From Olsenella intestinalis (GTDB lineage: Bacteria; Actinomycetota; Coriobacteriia; Coriobacteriales; Atopobiaceae): a DNA stretch of 64,000 bases. The stretch spans positions 766,433 to 830,432 of the forward strand of contig NZ_JALGRK010000002.1 of NCBI RefSeq assembly GCF_023276655.1. Reading direction: 5' to 3'. This document shows positions 27,001 to 34,650 of this stretch, in pieces. The notes under the pieces are model-generated. The model saw only the letters and a program-made list of their open reading frames with translations, searched no databases and was not told where the DNA came from. The translations under genes and the position numbers were made by a program. Positions within the stretch are counted from its first letter, which is position 1. Every line of letters starts with the position of its first letter.

Positions 27001-27094
27001 CGTAGCCTGCCCGCTTGAGCTTGCGGCGGAACGCCGCGTCCCCCACACTGAGTTTCTCGATCGATACGTCCGATAGCTGATCAAGAGGTCTCAT
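24038..27094 (-). CDS. 1018-aa partner of the DUF1998 helicase, function unknown (DruH-like by position only)
   Basis: The first 70 residues (DQLSDVSIEKLSVGDAAFRR, then LKRAGYATLPEAFD and LGRDFRTIDALDALKR) read like an RNA-polymerase-alpha-CTD or helix-hairpin-helix module. A Ser/Arg-rich linker (about 90-135) follows, then a helical block (140-400), a Gly-rich break (GRKGRGGHGGQ) and a long beta-rich C-terminal half (430-1018) without recognisable enzymatic motifs. There is no signal or membrane segment. The start has GAGGTG. The gene is immediately before the giant helicase. In Druantia type III a large protein of unknown function (DruH) accompanies the helicase DruE; size and order fit, but I cannot confirm sequence homology by eye. 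Confidence 0.8.
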   Translation of the reverse strand: MRPLDQLSDVSIEKLSVGDAAFRRKLKRAGYATLPEAFDAPDRDVDRRLGRDFRTIDALDALKRSYQADPSAFVAKAMDRQSGARSDADEVIARHAATRPPVRTEGRRMTRSDSYSRNSPPDRPASGQSRVYVPPMPTDQTGKCLLEFEARAKRSLDALADRGTDYLAFEAFEDFAAELDELSSCFRTLLRRYQRQMRIVYGIILAHVPNAFILFCADQVRVSFDGENLWGNLFASLGITKQKPQQEFKRLMIACLEKRGMPTYGSDERDFYYFYTAMLHGGLSQDLWRDLWDKALLPIARKAVREPFAFGYQVDGRKVLAEIREGSYVPNATTLNILGKASETILVPMLDAALAVALAVAQRHTVPSSHVGVTMLTSSGLPDTALDALSELQGRKGRGGHGGQSTRGGVQTSSSRRAGDLLYLPESQLLLDLNIGQARIRWKKCVLPEEYQGDRVDFFVNGNLLRSAEVARDVRGCIVEEGSATLPPMPGYEVEIKLMHKGPGDAWAEEASLEQAFVRTKPGCLEFLQIPDGTFRLRRRGDRIARKRTVAYVVKGGRRVVPGPGMEPIETRSPSAEWSDRTICLFEVAPGASGSIIEEATGRELATWQEDVTVTIEKSGCIGFASDGVDVYGVTEGLRGENDSLPVVTVEAADGVSALDDLDVELVCDGRRYSVMRRVVQGTGEKPTAIALPLREVAFFPRLAQRCTLVVRRKSLDVSVFTYAFAVVPLKNMAVVQAVAGTALATYMMTAAENLLVKEDGEQPYLIQKDNCYPLHAPLAQEWAQLSVASEDQSAQVDMSLRLAGVSVNVGDEVREISSERPLSYADAYELGTAKGEIVITAHGACERRRALLMLGDQPVFYRDMSRPGIHYANIFSPPELLLRMPGDQYELELTLTVFFGATVAKGHGWVDLPLLRCREGLGFLRPQVLNTPSGHILYLGAPATCNLGAEVFWPARSDRDEKVVFRCDFPKGSDKTELPKDLVRHLDAHRRLWIRYYPLTLFGGPEYDYSLTMPFER

Positions 27095-27194
27095 GCCGTA
27101 AGCACCTCGATATCTTGTTCATCTACAGACTGCTCTGGAGCAGCATCTCCCAACCTGCCGTCACCCATAAGAAGAGCTGAGGTTAGCCCAGTGA

Positions 27195-27260
27195 TCCGCG
27201 CGCAGCCTCCATGCATTATTTATATTTTTACTCAGGCTAAATCCGACAATAGAAAGATAT
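27195..27260 (-). promoter_or_regulatory. Candidate promoter for the helicase operon in an AT-rich gap
   Basis: On the minus strand a TTGTCG element lies about 19 bases before TATAAA, inside the most AT-rich stretch (AAAAATATAAATAATG) of the gap between the 862-aa gene and the 1018-aa gene. It would leave a leader of about 120 bases. The rest of 27095-27500 shows no gene. Positional and compositional evidence only; the spacing is slightly long for a sigma-70 promoter. Confidence 0.3.
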
Positions 27261-27500
27261 CGGTAAACGCCGCGTCAACAATGGGCAACAGAACCCAATA
27301 AAAACTGCGGCGCCGCCGCCCTTAGCGTTTTGGAACCGTAATTCCTCGTGAACTCAGCCACTTTCTTCGAGCGAAGAAACCAACTGCGAGCTTGCTTTTT
27401 GCCACTTCCTTTGAAATGACAGGTTCGGCTCTTGTGATACTACATGCTGCCATAGCGCCTCATCTTGATGCGAAGAGAGACGTGACCTTCTTCCCTATGA

Positions 27501-27890
27501 AATCAAGGAGGAAGAAGGGTCTTCCCGCAGAACTACGAAAGCATCTGGGGCACAGGCGGCACCGCGCACAGGCCCGTGAGGGCCCTGTGCAACGAGTATT
27601 ACCTCAGGGAGTCGGGCATCGACACCCGGACGCGTGCCCCAGATGCGGCCACCCTCACGTCGCGCTCAGGAGCCACGATTCCGAACTTCGTGTGCTTGAA
27701 TGCTATGGTCCTGTGCCCATTGGGGTTGAATGCCCCCGAGCGCGCGGGGTTGACTCTAGGCGTCCACGATGACGGCATACTCGACGGAGACCGCTTCGAT
27801 GTGGAAGCCGCTGAGCAGCATGCTTACTATCCTCCACGCAACTCCATGCGGCAGCACTCGAACTTCTGCTGGCTGCCTACGAGCCCATGA
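27501..27890 (+). pseudogene. Unrecognised coding remnant on the plus strand
   Basis: A plus-strand frame open from 27500 reads coherently as protein (FPQNYESIWGTGGTAHRPVR, then ALCNEYYLRESGIDTRTRAP, SRSGATIPNFVCLNAMVLCP, GLTLGVHDDGILDGDRFDVE). It has no upstream ATG and begins directly after a stop. The only start (GTG at 27576) has no ribosome site. Composition and amino-acid order look like a real gene that has lost its 5' end. It is opposite in strand to the island genes around it. I do not recognise the family. Confidence 0.35.
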
Positions 27891-27933
27891 TCATTCCTGC
27901 CGTTCTCGACTACCCGTGGTAAAGGTACGTAAG

Positions 27934-30522
27934 TCACTCAGTCGCCCTGTACCGCTTAACCGCGTCATCAAACAACTGCCTACGCTCCTTGTACTTAGTG
28001 AAGTAACCCTTCTGAGCCGAGAATCTCTTCGAGCTCGTAAACGGGTTCCTGACCTTGAAGGCGAAAGCCAAATCAGACAGCCACACCGCCTTCCCTGCAG
28101 GTTCAACGTCAACGGCAATCACGAGCGGTGAGATATCTACGACAAACGCCTCGACCCTTGTGATATTCAACGCGATAGCCTTCGCATCAATAGGATCGAG
28201 CACCAACGTCCCAAGAGCTTTGTTGGCAGTCGTCTTCACCTTGACATCGAACACCTTCGAACCTTTTTCAGCCTCGGTGTCTCTCCCGTCAATATTTACA
28301 GCGAGCAGCAGGGCGTCTCCCTCTTTGAGCGTGACGGTTTTAGGGATCCTCCTCCCCTCAACCTTGGCGATAATCGGACCAGCATCCACCATGCGCTGAT
28401 AGAGCTCCTTCACTCCCTCGACCGTTCGCGTCGATACGTCGAACTCGTTCGTTGAGATGGGATGGAGGCTACCAGTTTCGACCGTAGTAGTTTTGCGCCC
28501 TACGCCTGGGATTCCCGCGATGCTCCAGAAATCGCACTTGATTCCTTCCCCCGACGTACCAGGCACAACTCCCGCATTGTGATACTCTGCCCAGCCAGAA
28601 ATCTCAACCTGGGGATACTCAGCAGAGAACAAACCAATGTCCTTCAAGAGAGCCTTGAAGCCATCGATGCTTGAAAACGCGACACGCGCTCTCCCGCCAA
28701 ATTGTTCGCATCCGTCGAAGCCACTCGTATTTGCCAGAGCTTCAAGGCGCGCGCCAAAGGCATCAAGGATTTTCAAGCTCTCGTCGGCATCAAGCAGGGC
28801 AACGTTCGCCAAACTAATGATGGCCCCCCTTTCGAGCTCGCCGCGCTCCTCCTTGCTAATAGCGCGCGGTCCATCATCCTCAGCGCCAAAGTCATCGAGC
28901 GAAAGAGAATCGCTCTCGGTTGGAGGAGTTGCTGCCACCCGCCTCTCAAGTAACCAGGCGGCATTCTCGACCATTCCAGCGGCTTGAGCGGCGGCAACAG
29001 CGTTGTCGAGCTTCAAATCTGAGACATCCTTCGCTTCAGCGAAGAACCTCTCAAGCTCCGAAGTTGTAGAGCACTCAGCAATTGCCAGCAGCGCTTTCGG
29101 GCGCTGAACTTTGGTTAGCTTTGCGTATGGCACGTGCTCAAGCACAGCGGCTTTATCAGCAGGGTCTTTGCACTTTGATACTGTTGAGTAGGGTATTTGC
29201 TCGTTGGGGAAAGAGGCAAAGATGATTTTGATGCTCCGAGGCACATCCTTGAACTTCCAGCAGTTGTCGAGAGGCGCTTCGTCAACCATTCCGGTCGCAA
29301 GCAACTCTGCAAGAAGGTCGTTGTAGCCCTGGCGCGCGCACGCACTTGCAATAGTGTTGTATGCGTTGCCAGTCCAACACTTCATGGGCACATTATCCTG
29401 TGCTATACGTACAGCCGTTTTGAACGTTGTCTCATCAAAGTCTTCAGGGTGGTCGACCATCGGATCGTGTTCGAGAATGATCTTCGCACACGCTGCCTTG
29501 CCTGCCGCCAACGCCTTTACGGTCGACATACCACCGTACGTACCTACGTTGCCAAACGAGCGATATACCTCATTAATGGCCTCCGTGGGATCCTCAGCAT
29601 CGAGCATGAACCAGAGAAGTGAGGCAGCCTCTGCCCTGCCCATACTCCTCCTGTCGGCGGCAAGAGACTCGATGTCGCTGGCACAGCCTCCATTCGCTGC
29701 TATCTCGCGGAAACGTGCAAATAGCTTGCTGGGCGTACTATCCTTTAGGACATAATCTTTGTAGTTTAGTTTTAATCTGACAGTAGGTTTCTCGAGCGTC
29801 CCACAAACACCCACTTCGATTGTCGACTTCAAACCATCAGGTAGTTCAGCCACCTCACTCGCCAGAGTCTTAGTTCGAGGTATGGGGCAAAGCGTCTTTC
29901 CATCCCCATCGCGCAAAGCCAGAAGGCCCTTGTCAACTCCAAGAGACAGCTTGTCGCCCTTTCTGATTTTTCCCGCCGGAACCGAACGCTCTTGAAAGAG
30001 TTTCGAATTAAGATCGCTAATGAACGTGCTCCGATTAAGCACCCCGTATCCGGGCACGATGCCGCAAGTGCGCGGTTCCTCCATTCCAAATTCCGTCATG
30101 ATTCTTTGTGCCGCAAGATCGTAATTTGTGGCATCCTTGCCATCCCAGTCACCCGAAGACTCCCACTCAACATCTATAGAGACGATGTCCTCCTTCTTAA
30201 GGGCCCTCAAGCCACGACCGAAGTCAGAGTGCTCTATGCATTTGGGAAACTCGAAGGCGCTGAAAATCTGGCTGCCGTCATACTGAGCCAAAACTGAAGC
30301 CTCTATCCAGGGGGTACCATGCCATTGGAAATACTCGAAATCCTTCCAGAGTTCCGCATGGCTTTCGGCACCGTAAGGAATTCGGTTACCGTTATCTATA
30401 AATTCAAAATCCTCACCTTCAACCCAACGTAAGGAAAGAGGGGCTCCTTTTAAAGTCTCGATGTTGATTGTGATGTAGGACGTGCTTGAAGAATTAGTGA
30501 CAAAGTCCGTTCTGATCTTCAT
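27934..30522 (-). CDS. 862-aa protein with N-terminal FVTNSSS tag, otherwise unknown
   Basis: The start MKIRTDFVTNSSSTSYITIN has GGGGAGA upstream and repeats the tag of the 216-aa protein beside the radical-SAM gene. A beta-rich N-terminal portion follows, then helical repeats weakly like ankyrin (about 330-560, with AACAKIILEHDPMVDHPEDF and DNLLAELLATG-type helices, actual GYNDLLAELLATGMVDEAPL). Around 700-800 comes a segment with LAVNIDGRDTEAEKGSKVFDV. No signal peptide, membrane helix or catalytic motif is seen. It is the most upstream minus-strand gene of the island. With the tagged 216-aa protein it shows that the N-terminus, not the body, is the conserved element. Confidence 0.72.
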   Translation of the reverse strand: MKIRTDFVTNSSSTSYITINIETLKGAPLSLRWVEGEDFEFIDNGNRIPYGAESHAELWKDFEYFQWHGTPWIEASVLAQYDGSQIFSAFEFPKCIEHSDFGRGLRALKKEDIVSIDVEWESSGDWDGKDATNYDLAAQRIMTEFGMEEPRTCGIVPGYGVLNRSTFISDLNSKLFQERSVPAGKIRKGDKLSLGVDKGLLALRDGDGKTLCPIPRTKTLASEVAELPDGLKSTIEVGVCGTLEKPTVRLKLNYKDYVLKDSTPSKLFARFREIAANGGCASDIESLAADRRSMGRAEAASLLWFMLDAEDPTEAINEVYRSFGNVGTYGGMSTVKALAAGKAACAKIILEHDPMVDHPEDFDETTFKTAVRIAQDNVPMKCWTGNAYNTIASACARQGYNDLLAELLATGMVDEAPLDNCWKFKDVPRSIKIIFASFPNEQIPYSTVSKCKDPADKAAVLEHVPYAKLTKVQRPKALLAIAECSTTSELERFFAEAKDVSDLKLDNAVAAAQAAGMVENAAWLLERRVAATPPTESDSLSLDDFGAEDDGPRAISKEERGELERGAIISLANVALLDADESLKILDAFGARLEALANTSGFDGCEQFGGRARVAFSSIDGFKALLKDIGLFSAEYPQVEISGWAEYHNAGVVPGTSGEGIKCDFWSIAGIPGVGRKTTTVETGSLHPISTNEFDVSTRTVEGVKELYQRMVDAGPIIAKVEGRRIPKTVTLKEGDALLLAVNIDGRDTEAEKGSKVFDVKVKTTANKALGTLVLDPIDAKAIALNITRVEAFVVDISPLVIAVDVEPAGKAVWLSDLAFAFKVRNPFTSSKRFSAQKGYFTKYKERRQLFDDAVKRYRATE

Positions 30523-30631
30523 CGTTCTCCCCGATTCTTCTCATCCACTCTCTTTCAATACACCACGCTCTACAAAAACCCATTTCGTTCCTAGGCAACC
30601 CATTAACAGCGCGTTGTCAGTCGGCCTCCCC

Positions 30632-30750
30632 CCCCACATCGCGGCGGGCGCGCGGCACCTCGCACAGACCAAGTCCGGGGGCACCAAGAGGCATCGAGGG
30701 CGCAGTCGGAGCTTGCGCCCTTACCGCAGCTGAAGCCGTGGCTGTAGCGG
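30632..30750 (-). pseudogene. Fragment of a second copy of the VWA/DUF2201 gene
   Basis: Minus-strand translation in two frames gives GKGA then LGLCEVPRARRDVG, matching GKGAGSGRDLAASRTHGLGL and REVSRARRDVEMAG of the VWA protein at 8120-9748. The DNA match (CGGCGGGCGCG, then ACCTCGC and a few gapped blocks) extends over roughly 110 bases, after which both sides diverge. It is a small relic of a duplicated MoxR/VWA locus next to the insertion sequence. No other gene is supportable in 30523-31008. Confidence 0.7.
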
Positions 30751-31008
30751 CGTCTTGTCCTCGCAAACGGACGCCCCCTAAAGAGCCCGAACAAAACGCG
30801 CCTGCCCATTACCGCGTCCGATTGCAGCAGCACGCATCTCGCCGTTAGCTACATGCCCGGCAAGTCACAATTGCCCCTCTGCCGCGCTTTGCTCTAAAGG
30901 TCTACTCATCTGGAACGATAAATAGTTTGAAGTATGTACTGGAGCACACACTGAGGAAATCGGCTAACAACAAATACGCGCGTCCAACGCGACGCCACGC
31001 CACTTTCA

Positions 31009-31021
31009 TATGTTCATCAGC
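31009..31021 (+). repeat. IS inverted repeat, transposase-downstream end
   Basis: The 13 bases TATGTTCATCAGC are the exact reverse complement of the repeat at the other end of the element (32650-32662). Confidence 0.8.
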
Positions 31022-31384
31022 GTGTCAAGCGCGCAAGGCTCACCGGTTCGGCGGCTCGGTGGCTAGCTAGGCCACCTTGCCGCCGAACGGCGAGAAAGAT
31101 CATCCGCCACGCCGTCTGGCACCGCATCCCGGCCCGCGGGCGGACCGGGCCAACGTGCACAGTTTCACATCCGTGGATACGGCATGCCGCCCAGGGTGCG
31201 GCGACAGTCCGCCCACACAACGACGATCCGTAGGGAGGGTTGCTCTTGGCCCAAGGCCAGTCTGCGCACGTGCATACGGCGACCCGGGGACGCGGGCGCC
31301 GCGCACATAAAGTGGTCGCAGGTCTCCTCCCGGCGCCGGCCCAGCCGGCGCGGCGGTCAATCCGCTATCAGGGCCGGCCAGCCG
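31022..31384 (-). ncRNA. Candidate IS110/IS1111 bridge-RNA region
   Basis: This 363-base non-coding end holds a long hairpin: arms GTTCGGCGGC (31046-31055) and GCCGCCGAAC (31079-31088) are perfect complements and enclose an inner hairpin, GGTGGC paired with GCCACC around TAGCTAG. More GC-rich symmetric sequence follows up to the transposase stop. IS110-family recombinases use an element-encoded bridge RNA with target- and donor-binding loops, placed at the right end in the IS1111 group. The hairpins are seen; the RNA identity is inferred and the exact ends are unknown. The stem could partly serve as a terminator. Confidence 0.5.
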
Positions 31385-32536
31385 CTACTCGAGCGACTCG
31401 GCCACGATCACGCCGATGTGCCAGACCCAGACGGCCAGCTCGGAGGCGAGCGCCACCTTGATCTTGTTGCCCGACTTGCCGCCGTCCTCGAGGGCCCTGT
31501 ACCTCCTCATGAGCCTCGCGTTGGCCTTCGCGGCCTCCGCCCTCGTCCCGGGGACGGGCTCCTGCCCCTCCCTCGTCCTCTTGACGGCGGACTTGCGCCT
31601 CGGGAACGTGCCGAGGCCCTCGACGAGGCACTTCCGCAGGCAGCTCGGCCCGCTCTTGGTGATCGGGCCGCGGGAGCCCTTCTCGCCGCTCGAGTGCTCC
31701 TTGGGCGTCAGGCCCATCCAGCTCCGCACGCGGCGCCCGGAGCGGAAGCGCCTGAAGTCGCCGAGCTCGGCGGCGGCGAGCAGCGCGGTCTCGGGCCCGA
31801 TGCTCGTGAGCTGGGAGATCGAGTCGACGTACGGCTTCCACCTGTCCTCCTGGCAGAGGGCGAGGACGAGGCGCCTGCGCTCGTCGACCTTCGCCCTCCA
31901 GTCCTCGACGTCCTGGCGGTAGAGCGAGAGCGTGAGCGCGTCGGCGCCGCCCAGCCCGGCCGTCTTCCCGTTGAGCCAGGTCACGTAGCGCTTCGTCCAC
32001 GTCGACCTGAGGTTGCCCGCCTCGGTGCGGTCGTTCCAGACGATGTCCTTGCCCAGCAGGAAGGACGAGACCCTCTGCTTCGCGCGGGCGAGCTCGTCGG
32101 CGGAGAGGCGGTAGGCCCTGCAGAGGTCGCGCGCCTGCTCCTCCTCCCTGGAGGGGACGTAGCACCACGAGAAGTCGTGCGCGGGGGCGCTTATGAGCAT
32201 GAGCAGGGCCCTGGCGTCGCCGGGGTCGGTCTTGCGCTGCGCCTGCTTCGTTGAGCGGGGGAGCGTGGCGACCGCGACGATGCCGCAGTCGCCGCCGAGG
32301 TCCCTGATCGACCTGCAGAGGGAGGACTTGGTGGGGCCGGACTCGTAGGCGTAGAGCACCCTGCCGGTCGTGTGGGCGCCGACCCACCCCATCACCTCGG
32401 CCGCCCCCGGGCAGCCGCGCAGCGTCGTGCTGGCGACCTCCCCCGTCGAGGTGTCGAGCGTGGCGATCGCGATCGAGCGGGCGTGTACGTCCATTGCGGC
32501 GAAGCTCTGGTAGTGGCGGGCGCTATACTCGTTCAT
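31385..32536 (-). CDS. IS110-family (IS1111-like) transposase
   Basis: This 383-aa protein begins MNEYSARHYQSFAAMDVHAR after AAAGGAG; a longer frame upstream is ignored because of this site. The N-terminal DEDD RuvC-like domain is seen in AMDVHARSIAIATLD, YESGPTKSSLCRSIRD and KTDPGDARALLMLI (catalytic D, E, DxxDA). The C-terminal Transposase_20 domain contains SISQLTSIGPETALLAAAEL, the GLTPKEHSSGEKGSRGPITK helix-hairpin and its serine nucleophile region. Members perform RNA-guided recombination without cut-and-paste ends. The frame is intact, so the element may be active. Confidence 0.93.
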   Translation of the reverse strand: MNEYSARHYQSFAAMDVHARSIAIATLDTSTGEVASTTLRGCPGAAEVMGWVGAHTTGRVLYAYESGPTKSSLCRSIRDLGGDCGIVAVATLPRSTKQAQRKTDPGDARALLMLISAPAHDFSWCYVPSREEEQARDLCRAYRLSADELARAKQRVSSFLLGKDIVWNDRTEAGNLRSTWTKRYVTWLNGKTAGLGGADALTLSLYRQDVEDWRAKVDERRRLVLALCQEDRWKPYVDSISQLTSIGPETALLAAAELGDFRRFRSGRRVRSWMGLTPKEHSSGEKGSRGPITKSGPSCLRKCLVEGLGTFPRRKSAVKRTREGQEPVPGTRAEAAKANARLMRRYRALEDGGKSGNKIKVALASELAVWVWHIGVIVAESLE

Positions 32537-32649
32537 CAGGGGCTCCTTTCCTTCGGACCGTCGCCGGCCCTTTTTTCCTGCAAACCGAGCGTAGTCCAGG
32601 AGGGGAGCCCCTTCGGCTCGCCCTGCTGCGAACGGCTCACAGGTTCGAA

Positions 32650-32662
32650 GCTGATGAACATA
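32650..32662 (-). repeat. IS inverted repeat, transposase-upstream end
   Basis: Read on the minus strand this is TATGTTCATCAGC, identical to 31009-31021. It lies about 114 bases before the transposase start. Confidence 0.8.
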
Positions 32663-32767
32663 CCGTCTGCGCAGTCGACATGCGCGACGCGAAAGCGATA
32701 TACGCACGAATCGGATCTTGATCGGCGGGTCGCCTACAGATACCTTCGTATAGAGAAGGGGGACGAC

Positions 32768-33817
32768 GTGCTGCAGAATGCTTCCAATAGCCTAGAGAGC
32801 TCGCGCAACGAGCTGACCCTGGAGCACGCCGCGACGCTCGTCCCCCAGGAGTTCCTGGCCGCGTGGGACTGGTACATGAGGATGGAGGGCGTCGGGATCA
32901 CGCACCTCCCCATGGGCCCGCACGCGCCCGAGGACATCGGCGTCAAGCTCTGCTCGCAACGTGGCATACATAAGCCCGACGCGAGGGACCTCGCGCGCGG
33001 GTGGCGGGACGGGCGCACCTACGCGCTCACCATCCACTCGAGCGCGAGGGGCCGCTACAGCGACAGCGTCATCGTACGGCCCGACGGCACCTGGACCATG
33101 CGCTACGACGAGCAGGTCACCGAAGAAGGTCGCAAGCGCAAGTGGGACCAGAACGACCCGCTCATGAACTGCCTCGAGGACGGCGTACCGGTAGGCGTCC
33201 TCGTTGGGACTCGCGGCGGCTACCGCGTGATGGGACTCGCCTTCGTCGAGCAGTACAACGCCCTCACGGGGACCTTCACCCTCCACGGGCCCGTGGACCA
33301 CGAGACCGACGAGAGCCAGCAGTACTTCCTGATTAGCGACACCGAGCTCTCCGGCGAGGAACGCACGACCCTCGAGGAGCTGCGCCGTCTTGCCGCCGAG
33401 AGAGGCGACGAGCGCGAGAGGAAGTTCATCGAGAAGGTCCAGCGCAAGCGCCAGCAGAAGTTCAGCCAGGAGGTCCGCAAGGCATATGGCGGACGCTGCG
33501 CCATTAGCGACATCGCGGTTCCGACCGCGCTGCAGGCCGCACACATCGACGATTACCGCGGCAGCAAGTCGCAGGTGGTGCAGAACGGCATCCTGCTGAG
33601 GGCCGACCTGCACCTGCTATACGACGCCGACCTGCTGGGCATCAAGCCCGACAGCCACGAGATCGTGCTGGCCGAGTCTGCCTTGGAGGACGGCTACGAC
33701 GAGCTTCTGGAGCGACAGGACCGACTGCGGCTCCCAAGGGAACGTGACATGTGGCCGGACGAGGCTCTTCTCGACATTCATTACCAGAGCTTCAAGATCC
33801 AGAACCGGGTGGCGTAG
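32768..33817 (+). CDS. HNH_2 endonuclease with N-terminal reader-like domain
   Basis: This 349-aa protein starts at GTG, chosen for the AAGGGGGA site seven bases before it; the open frame runs further upstream into the IS but has no site there. Residues about 240-310 form an HNH_2 (PF13391) nuclease: C in GGRCAISD, LQAAHIDDYRGSKSQVVQNG and LLRADLHLLYDADLLGI provide the His-Asn-His core. The N-terminal 180 residues are beta-rich (YALTIHSSARGRYSDSVIV, GVPVGVLVGTRGGYRVMGLA) and resemble SRA/PUA-like modules that recognise modified bases in McrA-type enzymes. That would make it a modification-dependent restriction enzyme; this is inference. The IS insertion probably replaced its native promoter. 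Confidence 0.83.
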   Translation: MLQNASNSLESSRNELTLEHAATLVPQEFLAAWDWYMRMEGVGITHLPMGPHAPEDIGVKLCSQRGIHKPDARDLARGWRDGRTYALTIHSSARGRYSDSVIVRPDGTWTMRYDEQVTEEGRKRKWDQNDPLMNCLEDGVPVGVLVGTRGGYRVMGLAFVEQYNALTGTFTLHGPVDHETDESQQYFLISDTELSGEERTTLEELRRLAAERGDERERKFIEKVQRKRQQKFSQEVRKAYGGRCAISDIAVPTALQAAHIDDYRGSKSQVVQNGILLRADLHLLYDADLLGIKPDSHEIVLAESALEDGYDELLERQDRLRLPRERDMWPDEALLDIHYQSFKIQNRVA

Positions 33818-34157
33818 CACGGGCGCACTGGCGCGACGTCCCGTGGAGGTCCATCACGACAACAATTCGGACTAGCCATCACGCGAAGTCTGATTGGAGT
33901 TGAAGTCATTCGCAGGTCCCCTCTGCCTCATCGAACGCCTTTCTGCATCATTGCTCCGTGATTTGATGCAGCAAATATCTGGATGAGGCAGATTATTGAA
34001 AGGGTGGCCACCATGATGGTCGCTCTTCCTAGCGTGTTGGCACAGGCATGTGACGCCTGGCGATTCGTCGGGGCGGCTGGGGCGAGGGAGCGGGGCTCAG
34101 GCGGGTAGGATGGGTGCGGGCGCGCAGGGGCGCGCCGCACACGGAGAGAGGATTGCC
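33818..34157. other. Intergenic region without a supportable gene
   Basis: No convincing gene or terminator is seen. A short minus-strand frame encodes a hydrophobic stretch (MVATLSIICLIQIFAA) without ribosome site or homology I recognise. Sequence just before 34158 is purine-rich and includes the ribosome site GAGAGAGG of the next gene. Confidence 0.4.
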
Positions 34158-34529
34158 ATGACCGCACGATTCGTTCACCGCTGCACGCACGTTCTGGACA
34201 AGGAGAGGACCATCGCCTTCTACCGCGAGGCGCTGGGGTTCGAGGTGGTTCGCGAGAGCGGGCCCGAGGACGGCTCGTGGTCCAACACGTTCATGGCGGC
34301 GCCGGGATGTCCCTTCGAGCTGGAGCTCACGTGGAACCGCGGGCGAACCGAGCCCTACGAGAACGGCGGAATGGACTGCCACATCGCGTTTCGCGTGGAC
34401 GACTTCGAGCGCTACCACGAGCTGCACGAGCGCATGGGCTGCATCCAGAAGGAGAACCCGAAGATGGGGCTCTACTTCATCGTGGACCCGGACGGGCAGC
34501 GCATCGAGATCCTGCCCGAGAGGGCGTAG
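34158..34529 (+). CDS. Lactoylglutathione lyase-like VOC (glyoxalase) protein
   Basis: This 123-aa protein is a single vicinal-oxygen-chelate unit pair typical of glyoxalase I-like proteins. It shows RCTHVLDKERTIAFYREALG at the N-terminus (first metal His), a central PFELELTWN (metal Glu) and MDCHIAFRVDDFERYHELH (second His), and ends FIVDPDGQRIEILPE (last Glu). All four metal-ligand positions of glyoxalase I are present. Glyoxalase I detoxifies methylglyoxal bound to a thiol; the exact thiol in Actinobacteria is uncertain. The start is preceded by GAGAGAGG. Codon use is like the core chromosome. It precedes a stress-type membrane protein gene on the same strand. Confidence 0.88.
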   Translation: MTARFVHRCTHVLDKERTIAFYREALGFEVVRESGPEDGSWSNTFMAAPGCPFELELTWNRGRTEPYENGGMDCHIAFRVDDFERYHELHERMGCIQKENPKMGLYFIVDPDGQRIEILPERA

Positions 34530-34650
34530 GTCCCCGGGGCGGCATCGACGCTGGCGGCACGCTCCTCTCCCCTTGCGGATACGCTGGCAGGGGCACTGTG
34601 GCGCACGGATATACTTTGCGCATCGACACGCCGCTTCGGAGGGAGACAGC

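Larger units (their letters stand above)
31009..32662 (-). mobile_element. IS110-family insertion sequence, IS1111-like group
   Basis: The element consists of a DEDD-type transposase gene and non-coding ends bounded by a 13-base inverted repeat (TATGTTCATCAGC at one end and its exact complement at the other). IS110 elements proper lack such repeats; short subterminal inverted repeats are typical of the IS1111 group, so the true ends should lie a few bases outside. The long non-coding side is downstream of the transposase (about 375 bases), where IS1111 elements carry their bridge RNA. No target duplication is expected or seen. It separates the MoxR island from the HNH nuclease gene. A single copy is visible here. 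Confidence 0.85.

Noticed and set aside
33928-34167. Short minus-strand frame with a hydrophobic stretch
   Set aside because: No ribosome site, poor N-terminal composition and no homology that I recognise.
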